A DNA stretch of 48,392 nt from Prevotellaceae bacterium (GTDB lineage Bacteria; Bacteroidota; Bacteroidia; Bacteroidales; Bacteroidaceae), in the NCBI GenBank assembly GCA_015256945.1, contig JABZLB010000018.1:1-48392 (forward strand), in the 5' to 3' direction. The notes under the pieces are model-generated. The model was given only the letters and a program-made list of their open reading frames with translations, had not been told where the DNA came from and did no database searches. Of the stretch, positions 8,083-15,877 are shown one piece after another. Within the stretch, counting starts at the first letter, position 1, and every line of letters begins with the position of its first letter. Made by a program: the position numbers and the translations under genes.

Positions 8083-8839
8083 ATTTAATTCTTCCTTCTA
8101 CCTGAGCATTTACTGATTCACCCTTTGCAGCTTTGCTCTTAAAATAATTTACTATAATATATCGCACACTATAATCCTGCTCCTGTGGCGAAACAACATT
8201 GGTCTTGGCCTTAAAAGCTTCCAATTTGTCGTTACCCTGGGCCAGATAATCGAGCGTAGCTACACGGTAACGAGCTGCGGGGTCAACAGGTTTTCCATCT
8301 ATCATAGCTGAACACAGCTTGCCATCTCTGGAAATAACCAACCTCACACTTTTACTTACTCCCTCGCCGCCAACGCTTGCCATCTCACGAAAAAGCTGAA
8401 GAACTTTCTCGCCTGTAAGCGTCAGAAAACAAATATGATTTTCGAAAGGGGCTACATTCAACACATCACCATAAGTCACTTTGCCCTTGGCAAAAGCAGC
8501 CCTTATGCCACCCATGTTATAAACTCCAAAGTCGGGTTTCTCGTGAAAAGCCTCTCCACCCCAAACTAAAATGTCGGCCAGCAGGTCTGACAAGTCGCTC
8601 TCAGGCCTGTGTGCTGCCATAAAATGGTCAACACTTCCAACAACAGGCTCCATCATCGAATCAACTTCGTGCTGGTAAGGCTTTATAAAAGCTTGTGCAC
8701 CAGCGTCAGGATGGCGATCAAACCGGCTGTCAACGAGTACCCGTGTACGCTGTACGTCAGTAAGCTGATATTGCTGCCGGCAACTACCCAGAACCGCCAA
8801 CGACAAAGCTACAAAAATAACAGATGTTTTCTTTTGCAT
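8072..8839 (-). CDS. 5'-nucleotidase C-terminal domain lipoprotein
   Basis: A 255-residue lipoprotein (lipobox AVLGSC) consisting of the 5'-nucleotidase C-terminal, substrate-binding domain: LLADILVWGGEAFHEKPDFGVYNMGGIRAAFAKG (in parts), YGDVLNVAPFENHICFLTLTG and YRVATLDYLAQGND. It has no metallophosphatase motifs, so it needs a catalytic partner, and the downstream overlapping gene supplies one. The C-terminal domain gene coming first is the reverse of the domain order in UshA. A consensus promoter sits just upstream at 8868-8898. Confidence 0.92.
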   Translation of the reverse strand: MQKKTSVIFVALSLAVLGSCRQQYQLTDVQRTRVLVDSRFDRHPDAGAQAFIKPYQHEVDSMMEPVVGSVDHFMAAHRPESDLSDLLADILVWGGEAFHEKPDFGVYNMGGIRAAFAKGKVTYGDVLNVAPFENHICFLTLTGEKVLQLFREMASVGGEGVSKSVRLVISRDGKLCSAMIDGKPVDPAARYRVATLDYLAQGNDKLEAFKAKTNVVSPQEQDYSVRYIIVNYFKSKAAKGESVNAQVEGRIKYEN

Positions 8840-8867
8840 ATCATGATATTTATATATTTCCGATATA

Positions 8868-8898
8868 CAAAGTTAATTTAAAATGAGAGAAAGGCAAA
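8868..8898 (-). promoter_or_regulatory. Promoter of the split 5'-nucleotidase operon
   Basis: On the minus strand TTTG at 8898-8895, a 19-base spacer and TAACTTTG at 8875-8868: an exact Bacteroidetes consensus, about 30 bases before the start codon. Confidence 0.82.
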
Positions 8899-8934
8899 AT
8901 GAAGTGTTAAAAAAAACAGAATATATACATACTC

Positions 8935-9056
8935 TTTCCCCATTACGCCGAAATTAGCTAACTTTGCAACGCTTTTCGGCCTAACCGCTGGTTGAAGGAC
9001 GAGTCTTCAAGCCAAGTTATGTTGGAACGACAAACAATTTTTAATTATTTAAACAA
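8935..9056 (+). promoter_or_regulatory. rplS promoter and leader
   Basis: TAACTTTG at 8959-8966 is a good -7 element; upstream TTTC at 8935-8938 is a weak -33 box. The roughly 85-base leader contains a small stem (TTGAAG at 8992-8997 with CTTCAA at 9005-9010). Ribosomal protein leaders often bind their own product; autoregulation here is only a possibility. Confidence 0.6.
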
Positions 9057-9419
9057 ATGGATTTAATTAAAGTTGCTGAAGAAGCATTTGCAACCGGCAA
9101 GCAGTTCCCCGCATTCAAACCGGGTGATACTATCACTGTCGCTTACAAAATCGTCGAGGGTAACAAGGAGCGTGTACAGCTTTATCGCGGTGTAGTTATT
9201 AAAATTAATGGCCACGGTAACAAGAAACGTTTCACAGTTCGCAAAATGTCAGGTACAACAGGTGTGGAGCGTATTTTCCCAATTGAATCGCCCGCTATCG
9301 ATAGCATCGAAGTGAACAAGCGTGGTAAGGTACGTCGTGCAAAGCTTTACTATCTGCGTAAGCTTACAGGTAAGGCAGCCCGCATTCGTGAAAAACGTGT
9401 CATTGCTACTGCAGAGTAA
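9057..9419 (+). CDS. rplS: 50S ribosomal protein L19
   Basis: A 120-residue protein with the L19 signature: FKPGDTITVAYKIVEGNKERVQ, YRGVVIKINGHG, FTVRKMSGTTGVERIFP and a basic end (KLYYLRKLTGKAARIREK). L19 sits at the 30S-50S interface of the ribosome. The length is normal. The gene stands alone, with its own promoter and terminator. Confidence 0.98.
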   Translation: MDLIKVAEEAFATGKQFPAFKPGDTITVAYKIVEGNKERVQLYRGVVIKINGHGNKKRFTVRKMSGTTGVERIFPIESPAIDSIEVNKRGKVRRAKLYYLRKLTGKAARIREKRVIATAE

Positions 9420-9443
9420 TATCTGCCTGCGACAAAAAAAATA

Positions 9444-9483
9444 AAAAAGGCTCAATCCTTATATGGGGATTGAGCCTTTTTTG
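9444..9483 (+). terminator. rplS terminator
   Basis: AAAGGCTCAATCC pairs with its exact complement across a short loop and is followed by a T run, 25 bases after the rplS stop codon. Confidence 0.93.
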
Positions 9484-9556
9484 TGCTATATAATAATGGT
9501 ATTTTTCTTTGAATGAAACATGCTCTTAAACCATCAAAAACAGGGGGATTTTCCCT

Positions 9557-9854
9557 TTACGGCACTATCGCGAATAGATTACGATGTAAAGGTCGTATGA
9601 TTACGATGTAAACGTCTGACGATTACATCGTAATTGGGATGCGATTACAGCGAAAACGTCATGGCTTTACGATGTAAAGACAAAACAATTACGGCGTAAT
9701 GGTGAGTGCTTTACATAATAACACAAGATACTGAATAACAAACAATTACATTGTTATTAAAACAAATTGTGCCATAATAGTACTTACTTTACGGCGTAAA
9801 CGGTTTACCATTACGATGTAAAAGCATTTACTTTTGGGCGTAATCTATTTTCCG
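9557..9854. repeat. 22-bp-period array of palindromic 11-mers
   Basis: The 11-mer TTACGATGTAA and close variants (TTACGGCGTAA, TTACATCGTAA) recur at a strict 22-base step. Eight consecutive units begin at 9557, 9579, 9601, 9623, 9645, 9667, 9689 and 9711. After a decayed stretch, units at 9789 and 9811 (and a worn one at 9833) keep the same step. The 11 bases between cores differ from unit to unit. Cores are near-palindromes of the form TTACGnCGTAA. The array fills the gap between two convergent genes, so it is not in a promoter region. It is not a CRISPR: the units are far too short. Confidence 0.88.
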
Positions 9855-9922
9855 GGCTTTTAAAAGCTAAAAAAACGGGTAAAACACATCATTACAAAGG
9901 TGGCAGCCTGTAAAAGAGGAGC

Positions 9923-10249
9923 TCATTTCTTTTTAATATTCTTTTTTAATAATGGCCCGGTACTTTCATCTTCATAATTAATTTGAGCATCAGCATCACC
10001 CTTGAAAGCACCCATAAAATCGTCCCAGCTCTGAAAACCTGCAAGCAAAGCAATACGGTTCTTCGCCTCAACAGACAAACCGTTTTTTTTCGTTATCAGA
10101 CTCCACACACGTGATAACGAGATTTTTTTATATTCTGTCCTATGTCTGAAAAAAGCAGAGAACCACTGCCCCACATAGCCTGCGGGCTGATGAGGATGAG
10201 CCATTTTGTTTTCAACTTCTGCTGTCAGAAGTTTCATATCCCGATTCAT
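9923..10249 (-). CDS. Hypothetical protein, 108 aa
   Basis: Not recognised. I prefer the start at 10249 (MNRDMKLLTAEVENK) because a TACCTTTG promoter element lies at 10288-10281, inside a longer alternative that begins at 10345. The protein is soluble, with no signal peptide or membrane span. It contains PAGYVGQWFSAFFRHRT, a predicted helical RVWSLITKKNGLSVEAKNRIALLAGF, and WDDFMGAF. The Lys-rich end (LLKKNIKKK) could bind nucleic acid. The middle looks faintly like a DNA-binding helical domain, but this is not firm. It faces the 22-bp repeat array at its 3' end. Confidence 0.6.
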   Translation of the reverse strand: MNRDMKLLTAEVENKMAHPHQPAGYVGQWFSAFFRHRTEYKKISLSRVWSLITKKNGLSVEAKNRIALLAGFQSWDDFMGAFKGDADAQINYEDESTGPLLKKNIKKK

Positions 10250-10280
10250 TACAAACTTTTTACCTGTTGTTTCTCTATGA

Positions 10281-10288
10281 CAAAGGTA
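10281..10288 (-). promoter_or_regulatory. -7 promoter element for the 108-aa hypothetical gene
   Basis: Minus-strand TACCTTTG (TAnnTTTG type), about 32 bases before the chosen ATG. There is no clear TTTG at the -33 position. Confidence 0.45.
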
Positions 10289-10363
10289 CGCATTTATCTG
10301 TAATGAGCATCCTAAAGAACACAAAAAAACAGAGTCGTCTACCATTTACTTATTCTTTTTACG

Positions 10364-10371
10364 TAACTTTG
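10364..10371 (+). promoter_or_regulatory. -7 promoter element of the AICAR transformylase gene
   Basis: TAACTTTG lies 27 bases before the ATG at 10398; the -33 region is poor. It supports the 10398 start over an in-frame codon at 10371, which overlaps the promoter. Confidence 0.5.
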
Positions 10372-10397
10372 TGCTACCATTTCTAAATTACCTCACA

Positions 10398-11579
10398 ATG
10401 AAAGAATACGCATTAAAGTACGGATGCAACCCTAATCAAAAACCAGCTCGTATTTACATTGAAGAAGGCGAGCTTCCCGTTGAAGTAATAAACGGCCGTG
10501 CAGGCTACATTAATTTCCTTGATGCACTGAACAGCTGGCAACTTGTTAAAGAGCTAAAGGCGGCAACAGGGCTTCCTGCTGCTGCAAGTTTTAAGCATGT
10601 AAGCCCGGCCGGGGCTGCGGTAGGATTACCCCTTAACGATACATTGAAGAAGATTTACTTTGTTGATGATGTTGACTTTGAGCTTACTCCGCTGGCGTGT
10701 GCCTATGCTCGTGCACGTGGAGCTGACCGCATGTGCTCGTACGGCGACTTCTGTGCATTAAGCGATATTTGCGATGAAGCAACAGCAAAACTTATTAAAC
10801 GTGAAGTTAGTGACGGCGTTATCGCACCAGGATATACACCTGAAGCTCTGAAAATACTGAAAGATAAGCGTAAAGGCACGTATTGTGTTATTCAGATTGA
10901 CCCCAACTACGTTCCTGCCCCCATAGAGCACAAGCAGGTTTTCGGCATCACCTTCGAACAAGGACGCAATAATATTGACCTTGCCGACAAATCGTTATTC
11001 GAAGATATTCCAACGAAAAACAAAACATTCACACCCGAAGCCTTACGTGATTTAAAGATAGCACTAATCACACTTAAATACACACAAAGTAACTCTGTAT
11101 GCTACGTAAAAGACGGCCAGGCAATAGGAATTGGGGCCGGTCAGCAAAGCAGAATACACTGTACACGTCTGGCAGGCAGCAAGGCTGATGAGTGGTGGAT
11201 GCGCCAAAGCCCCAAAGTTCTATCACTTCCATTTAAGCCAGGTATACGTCGCGCCGACAGAGATAACTGTATTAATGTTTATCTTTCTGAAGAATATGAA
11301 GATGTTCTGCGCGACGGTACATGGGAAAACTTTTTCACTAAAAAACCAGAACCCTTTACACGAAGTGAGCAAAAGGAATGGATTGCACGTAACAGTGGGG
11401 TATCTTTAGGCTCGGATGCTTTCTTCCCATTTGGTGATAATATTGAGCGCGCACATAAAAGTGGCATTGAATATATTGCTCAGGCAGGTGGTTCAATACG
11501 CGATGACAATGTTATCGAGACATGCGACAAATATGGTATCGCCATGGCGTTTACGCATGTACGCCTGTTTCACCATTGA
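10398..11579 (+). CDS. Phosphoribosylaminoimidazolecarboxamide (AICAR) formyltransferase, stand-alone
   Basis: A 393-residue protein corresponding to the transformylase part of PurH. It carries SFKHVSPAGAAVG, LKYTQSNSVCYVKDGQAIGIGAGQQSR and the late GSDAFFPFGDNIERAHKSGI and GGSIRDDNVI segments. The enzyme formylates AICAR with 10-formyl-THF in the penultimate step of IMP synthesis. The N-terminal IMP cyclohydrolase domain of bifunctional PurH is absent, so another protein must close the ring. Stand-alone forms of this length occur in Bacteroidales. No other purine genes are adjacent, although hpt lies about 5 kb away on the other strand. Confidence 0.93.
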   Translation: MKEYALKYGCNPNQKPARIYIEEGELPVEVINGRAGYINFLDALNSWQLVKELKAATGLPAAASFKHVSPAGAAVGLPLNDTLKKIYFVDDVDFELTPLACAYARARGADRMCSYGDFCALSDICDEATAKLIKREVSDGVIAPGYTPEALKILKDKRKGTYCVIQIDPNYVPAPIEHKQVFGITFEQGRNNIDLADKSLFEDIPTKNKTFTPEALRDLKIALITLKYTQSNSVCYVKDGQAIGIGAGQQSRIHCTRLAGSKADEWWMRQSPKVLSLPFKPGIRRADRDNCINVYLSEEYEDVLRDGTWENFFTKKPEPFTRSEQKEWIARNSGVSLGSDAFFPFGDNIERAHKSGIEYIAQAGGSIRDDNVIETCDKYGIAMAFTHVRLFHH

Positions 11580-11620
11580 AAGGTAAAAAAATAAAAAGGT
11601 AAAAAAGTAAAAAACGGCCT

Positions 11621-11752
11621 GCTATAATATAATAAGGCAGAGGCAGGGAAGCGGTTTGAAGCTCGCTATAATATAATAAGGTGGGGATTAAAACACAAAA
11701 CTGAATCCGCCATAATATAATGAGGTAGGGGTGGAAATGCAAAGCTAAGCTT
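11621..11752. repeat. Three-unit, 44-bp-period repeat
   Basis: A core of about 22 bases (GCTATAATATAATAAGG followed by a G-rich end) occurs at 11621, 11665 and 11709, exactly 44 bases apart. The third copy is slightly diverged (GCCATAATATAATGAGG). The 22 or so bases between cores are unrelated to each other. It lies after the AICAR transformylase gene, preceded by a purine-rich A/G tract at 11580-11614. Only three units exist; function unknown. Confidence 0.85.
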
Positions 11753-11806
11753 TTCTTGCCTGCCCTTTAATTCTTTAATTTTTAAATCTTTTAATTCTCC
11801 TCTCCT

Positions 11807-12007
11807 ATGGACGATTTCGAAAATATACTGGTAAACGGCATAAATTTTAAAGGGTCGTCAGGTGCTCCGAAAGATGATGGCGATAAAGTTAAAACAAAAG
11901 CAAAAAAGAAAAAGTATATAACCGGAGCACATGGTAGCGGTTCTGCACGACAAAAAGCGAAATATCGTGAACAGCGCGCCAACCGTAAATCGCAACGAAA
12001 AAAATAA
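11807..12007 (+). CDS. Small lysine-rich basic protein
   Basis: A 66-residue protein of unknown function. An acidic start (MDDFENILVNG) is followed by a highly basic tail (KTKAKKKKYITGAHGSGSAR, then KAKYREQRANRKSQRKK) suited to binding RNA or DNA. It has no signal peptide. A terminator lies right after it and an intergenic repeat before it. Codon choice looks reasonable, but there is no recognised family, so it could also be a chance reading frame. Confidence 0.5.
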   Translation: MDDFENILVNGINFKGSSGAPKDDGDKVKTKAKKKKYITGAHGSGSARQKAKYREQRANRKSQRKK

Positions 12008-12025
12008 ATTACATATACCATAAAA

Positions 12026-12078
12026 ACAAAAATCAGGTACAAACAGCACACGAAGAGTGCCCATGTACCTGATTTTTG
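12026..12078. terminator. Bidirectional terminator between convergent genes
   Basis: ACAAAAATCAGGTAC pairs exactly with its complement across a 23-base loop. T runs on both strands let it serve the small basic gene (+) and the M23 peptidase gene (-). Confidence 0.85.
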
Positions 12079-12089
12079 TATATATAATA

Positions 12090-13208
12090 TTAGTTGATGC
12101 TCCCGTTCTTTCCCAATACGAGCACTTTCGCCCTGAGCCGTTTACTTACATGATCAAAAATAACGGAAGGATTAAACCTGCGACCTCTAAACGAAGTTTC
12201 GAAATGTAAATGCTCGGTTGTGGCTCTACCAGTCCGTCCTGTCAAACCTATTATTTGTCCGGCTTTTACCTTTTGACCTACCTTTACCAGGTTCTTGCTC
12301 TGATGACTGTACAATGTTTCAAAACCATAGGCATGCTTAATGACGATACAATTACCATATCCGAAGTAAGGTCCGGAGCGTGTAACCACGCCGTCGAAGG
12401 CTGCTACAATATTATCATTAGGACATGTTTTAATATCAACACCGGGATGACCACGCTTTCCACCATACGGACTGATAACATGACTACCCGGTAATGGGTA
12501 GGCCCAATGCTCTTTTTCAATTTTTTCTAAGTCAAGTTTAAAGGTTGTACCAGCTTCGAAGGGATCACCCTTTACTTCATCCGGATCGAGGCTTGCTACC
12601 GTCTTCCGCTCTGGTTGTAATATACTTACATCAACAAATTTACCTTCCTTACGACATTGTAGTGTATGTTTCAACAACTTGTGACTACGTGCATCGACAA
12701 CTAACAACGGATTGAAGCCTCCTCCATTAACCATAATAGAAAACAAACAAAATATACGACCATCCTGGCCTCCAATCGTAGCAATTTTCTGTCCGGCACG
12801 TACACGCTGCCCCACTTTAACATGGTTCTGTTCATTAAAGGCGTAAACCGTTTCCAATCCGTTATCATGACGAAGCACAACAACATTACCATATTGGGGT
12901 ATTTTGCGTGAAAGACGTACAAGTCCGTCGAACATAGCCAATACAATATCACCCTTGGCAGAAGTAATCTCCAGCGAAAGATTATTCTTTATTGTGGCTA
13001 TCCCCACAGGCAGAGGAAAAGAATACTCTTTTGATGAAAGATTTTTTAAGTTGATATTAAACACATTACTACGCTCAAAAAGGTCGGGAGTAGCAATACT
13101 AACCTGCTGCTGTTCGGCAGCAGATAAGTTATTTTTCTGCGCTTTCACCGTCAAAGGCAAAATATATAAAAGCAGAAATAAGAAAACATGTTGTAATTTA
13201 CAATTCAT
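12090..13208 (-). CDS. Secreted M23 (LytM-type) peptidase with two LytM repeats
   Basis: A 372-residue exported protein (signal peptide ending TVKAQ) with two LytM-like domains. The C-terminal one carries the zinc ligands HPGVD and HLHFE and should cleave peptidoglycan cross-bridges. The N-terminal one (about residues 60-190) keeps the fold pattern (GNVVVLRHDNGLETVYAFN, KVGQRVRAGQKIATIGG) but lacks both His motifs, so it is probably a non-catalytic copy. It is the last gene of the hpt-adk-obg-pgeF row, 66 bases after pgeF. The role is likely cell-wall remodelling or septum splitting. Confidence 0.92.
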   Translation of the reverse strand: MNCKLQHVFLFLLLYILPLTVKAQKNNLSAAEQQQVSIATPDLFERSNVFNINLKNLSSKEYSFPLPVGIATIKNNLSLEITSAKGDIVLAMFDGLVRLSRKIPQYGNVVVLRHDNGLETVYAFNEQNHVKVGQRVRAGQKIATIGGQDGRIFCLFSIMVNGGGFNPLLVVDARSHKLLKHTLQCRKEGKFVDVSILQPERKTVASLDPDEVKGDPFEAGTTFKLDLEKIEKEHWAYPLPGSHVISPYGGKRGHPGVDIKTCPNDNIVAAFDGVVTRSGPYFGYGNCIVIKHAYGFETLYSHQSKNLVKVGQKVKAGQIIGLTGRTGRATTEHLHFETSFRGRRFNPSVIFDHVSKRLRAKVLVLGKNGSIN

Positions 13209-13274
13209 ATATAGATTCTAAGGTGGGCAGCAAACCTTCGCAAGACCACAGCCCAAAGGTTATTATTCGCAGTT

Positions 13275-14051
13275 TTAACGCATGACAATACCTGTATATA
13301 TTCGTCCCGAACTAATTCCCAAACGCCGTGCCGAAAAATAGTCGGCAGCGTTATCATAGGTGCATATTGCCGAATCAACAATGTTATCAGCCTGTACACC
13401 AGCTTCTAATAGCTGTAAATGGTTACATTCAGGCAGGTTAATATGCCATTTTTTATATCGGTCAGCAATCCTGTCCATGTCAAAACCTGCTTGCTTAAAA
13501 GCATCGAACACCTCATTTCCAATCTCAAAATTCTTTAATGAAATACCTGGTCCGATCAATGCTTTCAGCAGTTCAGAGTGTGTTCCATAATGTTCTTTCA
13601 TGGCCTCAACAACCTTTCCAACAATACGTTGCAACGTTCCGCGCCATCCGGCATGAACTGCTGCTGCAGCGTGATGAATCTCATCATATAGGATAATGGG
13701 TATACAATCGGCTGTTGACACACCTGTTGATATGCCTTTACAGTTGGTCATGACAGCATCAAAGCCATCAATAGAGATACATTGTTTCTCCAAAGAAGAT
13801 GCCAGGAAATCATCATCTACAATCTTTATAGATGTACCATGAATTTGATGAGGTATGATAAGATGACGTTCTTCAACCCCTAAGGTGTGAGCCAAAGCAC
13901 ACCTGTTTTGACATATGGCGTTGTCATCATCACCACAATACGGATTAATATTCAGTTCCCCATACAATCCCTTACTTACCCCTCCGTGACGTGTTGTTGA
14001 GAATACTGTTACAGATGGTGCTATATCAAAATATGTAAGTTTGGGCTCCAT
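13275..14051 (-). CDS. pgeF: Peptidoglycan editing factor PgeF (laccase-domain, YfiH family)
   Basis: A 258-residue protein with the multicopper-oxidase-like purine nucleoside phosphorylase/PgeF pattern: FSTTRHGGVSKG, HQIHG, VSTADCIPI and AAAVHAGWRGTLQRIVGK. The conserved Cys and His residues of the metal site are present. Family members remove mis-incorporated residues from peptidoglycan precursors, and some have purine nucleoside activity. It starts directly after the obg stop codon, so translation is probably coupled, and is followed by a cell-wall peptidase gene, which fits a wall-related role. Confidence 0.93.
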   Translation of the reverse strand: MEPKLTYFDIAPSVTVFSTTRHGGVSKGLYGELNINPYCGDDDNAICQNRCALAHTLGVEERHLIIPHQIHGTSIKIVDDDFLASSLEKQCISIDGFDAVMTNCKGISTGVSTADCIPIILYDEIHHAAAAVHAGWRGTLQRIVGKVVEAMKEHYGTHSELLKALIGPGISLKNFEIGNEVFDAFKQAGFDMDRIADRYKKWHINLPECNHLQLLEAGVQADNIVDSAICTYDNAADYFSARRLGISSGRIYTGIVMR

Positions 14052-15236
14052 TCAATTTTTCTCCTCCGGTTCAAACACTTCGAACTCGTCAAGGTCGTCT
14101 ATATCGTCTACTTCACTGATAGCGTCGTCATCAATTATTTGAATTTCCTCAACTCCTTCTTCATGCAGCTCGTCTTTTATCCTTCTCACATTTTTGTCAC
14201 GATGCACAAGTGTATCTTCAGATGTAATATTTTGAAGCTTATTACTTTCGCTATTCAGCTCACGCCATAACACGTCTTTCAACTCATCAAGACCATATCC
14301 TGTAACAGCAGATATGAAAACTACTGGCAGGTCGGTAGGCAGTTCTTCACGTAACATATTTTCTAATTCGGCATCTATCAGGTCGCTCTTGGTTACCGCC
14401 AGCACTCTGTGCTTGTCAAGCATCTCGGGATTAAACTCTTTCAACTCGTTGAGCAGAACTTCATAGTCGTGCTTAATATTGTCAGCTTCAGCAGGTACCA
14501 TAAACAACAAAAGAGAGTTGCGCTCGATATGTCGCAGGAATCTCAGTCCCAGTCCGCGCCCTTCACTCGCTCCTTCTATAATACCCGGAATATCAGCCAT
14601 CACAAACGACTTGCTGTCTCTATAACTCACAATACCCAACGATGGCTCAAGAGTAGTAAAAGGATAGTTCGCTATTTTAGGCTTTGCACTCGATAAAGCC
14701 GACAGCAATGTTGACTTACCTGCATTGGGAAAGCCCACCAAGCCCACATCGGCCAGCAGTTTAAGCTCTAGAATTACCGTTAACTCTTGTGCCGGTTCGC
14801 CAGGTTGAGCAAATCGTGGAGCCTGTCGAGTAGCTGTTCTGAACTGAAAATTCCCCAAGCCTCCACGTCCTCCTTTCAACAACACTACTTCCTGGCCGTC
14901 ATAGGTTACATCGCAAATATACTTACCAGTATCAGCATCGTATACAACGGTACCGCAAGGAACGTCGATATACGAGTCCTTACCATCTGTTCCATGACAT
15001 TTATCCCGTCCACCATTACCGCCGTGCTCGGCATAAACGTGTTTCTGATACCTCAGATGAAGCAATGTCCAGAAGTTATGGTTTCCTCGTAAAATAACAC
15101 TTCCTCCATGCCCACCGTCGCCACCATCAGGTCCTCCATTAGGCTGATATTTGATGTGTTTTAGGTGCATAGAGCCTCTGCCACCCTTACCCGAGCGACA
15201 TACTATTCTGACATAATCTACAAAATTCGACTCCAT
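14052..15236 (-). CDS. obgE: GTPase ObgE/CgtA
   Basis: A 394-residue Obg GTPase. The glycine-rich N-terminal Obg fold (GKGGRGSMHLKHIKYQPNGG, then GGDGGHGG) is followed by the G domain with GFPNAGKSTLL (P-loop), the FTTLEPSLGIV switch, DIPGIIEGASEGRGLG and TKSD. It has an acidic C-terminal tail, as in many family members. Obg acts in 50S ribosome assembly and stress control. The gene lies between adk and pgeF. Confidence 0.97.
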   Translation of the reverse strand: MESNFVDYVRIVCRSGKGGRGSMHLKHIKYQPNGGPDGGDGGHGGSVILRGNHNFWTLLHLRYQKHVYAEHGGNGGRDKCHGTDGKDSYIDVPCGTVVYDADTGKYICDVTYDGQEVVLLKGGRGGLGNFQFRTATRQAPRFAQPGEPAQELTVILELKLLADVGLVGFPNAGKSTLLSALSSAKPKIANYPFTTLEPSLGIVSYRDSKSFVMADIPGIIEGASEGRGLGLRFLRHIERNSLLLFMVPAEADNIKHDYEVLLNELKEFNPEMLDKHRVLAVTKSDLIDAELENMLREELPTDLPVVFISAVTGYGLDELKDVLWRELNSESNKLQNITSEDTLVHRDKNVRRIKDELHEEGVEEIQIIDDDAISEVDDIDDLDEFEVFEPEEKN

Positions 15237-15262
15237 TAGCTGTTGTTATAAACATAAAACAA

Positions 15263-15298
15263 TAAACCATGGGCACAGCTTTCAATGCCCATGGTTTA
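15263..15298 (-). terminator. Hairpin between adk and obgE
   Basis: AAACCATGGGCA and its exact complement form a 12-bp stem between adk and obgE. On the minus strand it is followed by ATTGTTTTATG, a weak T tract. It may terminate part of the adk transcripts or set the relative level of obgE. Confidence 0.6.
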
Positions 15299-15304
15299 GC
15301 AAAA

Positions 15305-15877
15305 TTAAAGATTATCGATAACTTCGCTGATGTCAGCGAAAATACGTTCCAGTTCACCAAGGCCGTCAATATGATGGTGAATGGTTTCTTTCTTATACCA
15401 ATCGATAAGAGGTGCTGTCTGATTGTGATATACCGTGAGACGCTTCTTAATTGTCTCTTCATTATCATCTGAACGTCCACTCTCCTGACCGCGCTTTACA
15501 AGACGCTTCATCAGTTCAGCTTCAGGCACATCAAGTTCAACCATAGCAGCTACTTTATGGCCACGTTCTGACAACATTTTCTTCAGAGCTTCAGCCTGGG
15601 GGATGGTACGTGGAAAGCCATCGAAGATAACTCCCTTATGATTTTTACCGAAACTATCATAAACGCTGGCCAAAATATCAACCATCAGCTCATCGGGAAT
15701 AAGCTGTCCGTTATCAATATATTTTTTGGCAGTCTTACCAAGTTCGGTTCCCTTCTTTATCTGGTCACGAAGTACATCACCTGTGGAAATGTGTTCGAAA
15801 CCATACTTTTCAATCATTTTTTCACTCTGTGTACCCTTACCTGAGCCCGGGGCACCGAAAATAACTATATTCTTCAT
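15305..15877 (-). CDS. adk: Adenylate kinase
   Basis: A 190-residue short-form adenylate kinase (no zinc lid): GAPGSGKGTQ P-loop, STGDVLRDQI, FDGFPRTIPQAEAL and RLVKRGQESGRSDDN. It interconverts AMP, ADP and ATP. It begins directly after the hpt stop codon with no gap, so the two purine genes are coupled. Confidence 0.97.
   Translation of the reverse strand: MKNIVIFGAPGSGKGTQSEKMIEKYGFEHISTGDVLRDQIKKGTELGKTAKKYIDNGQLIPDELMVDILASVYDSFGKNHKGVIFDGFPRTIPQAEALKKMLSERGHKVAAMVELDVPEAELMKRLVKRGQESGRSDDNEETIKKRLTVYHNQTAPLIDWYKKETIHHHIDGLGELERIFADISEVIDNL

Noticed and set aside
9557..9854. Reading the 22-base array as a CRISPR
   Set aside because: Core and spacer are only 11 bases each, cores vary between units, and there are no cas genes.
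11621..11752. Reading the 44-base repeat as a CRISPR remnant
   Set aside because: Only three units, a low-complexity core, short spacers and no cas genes or leader.
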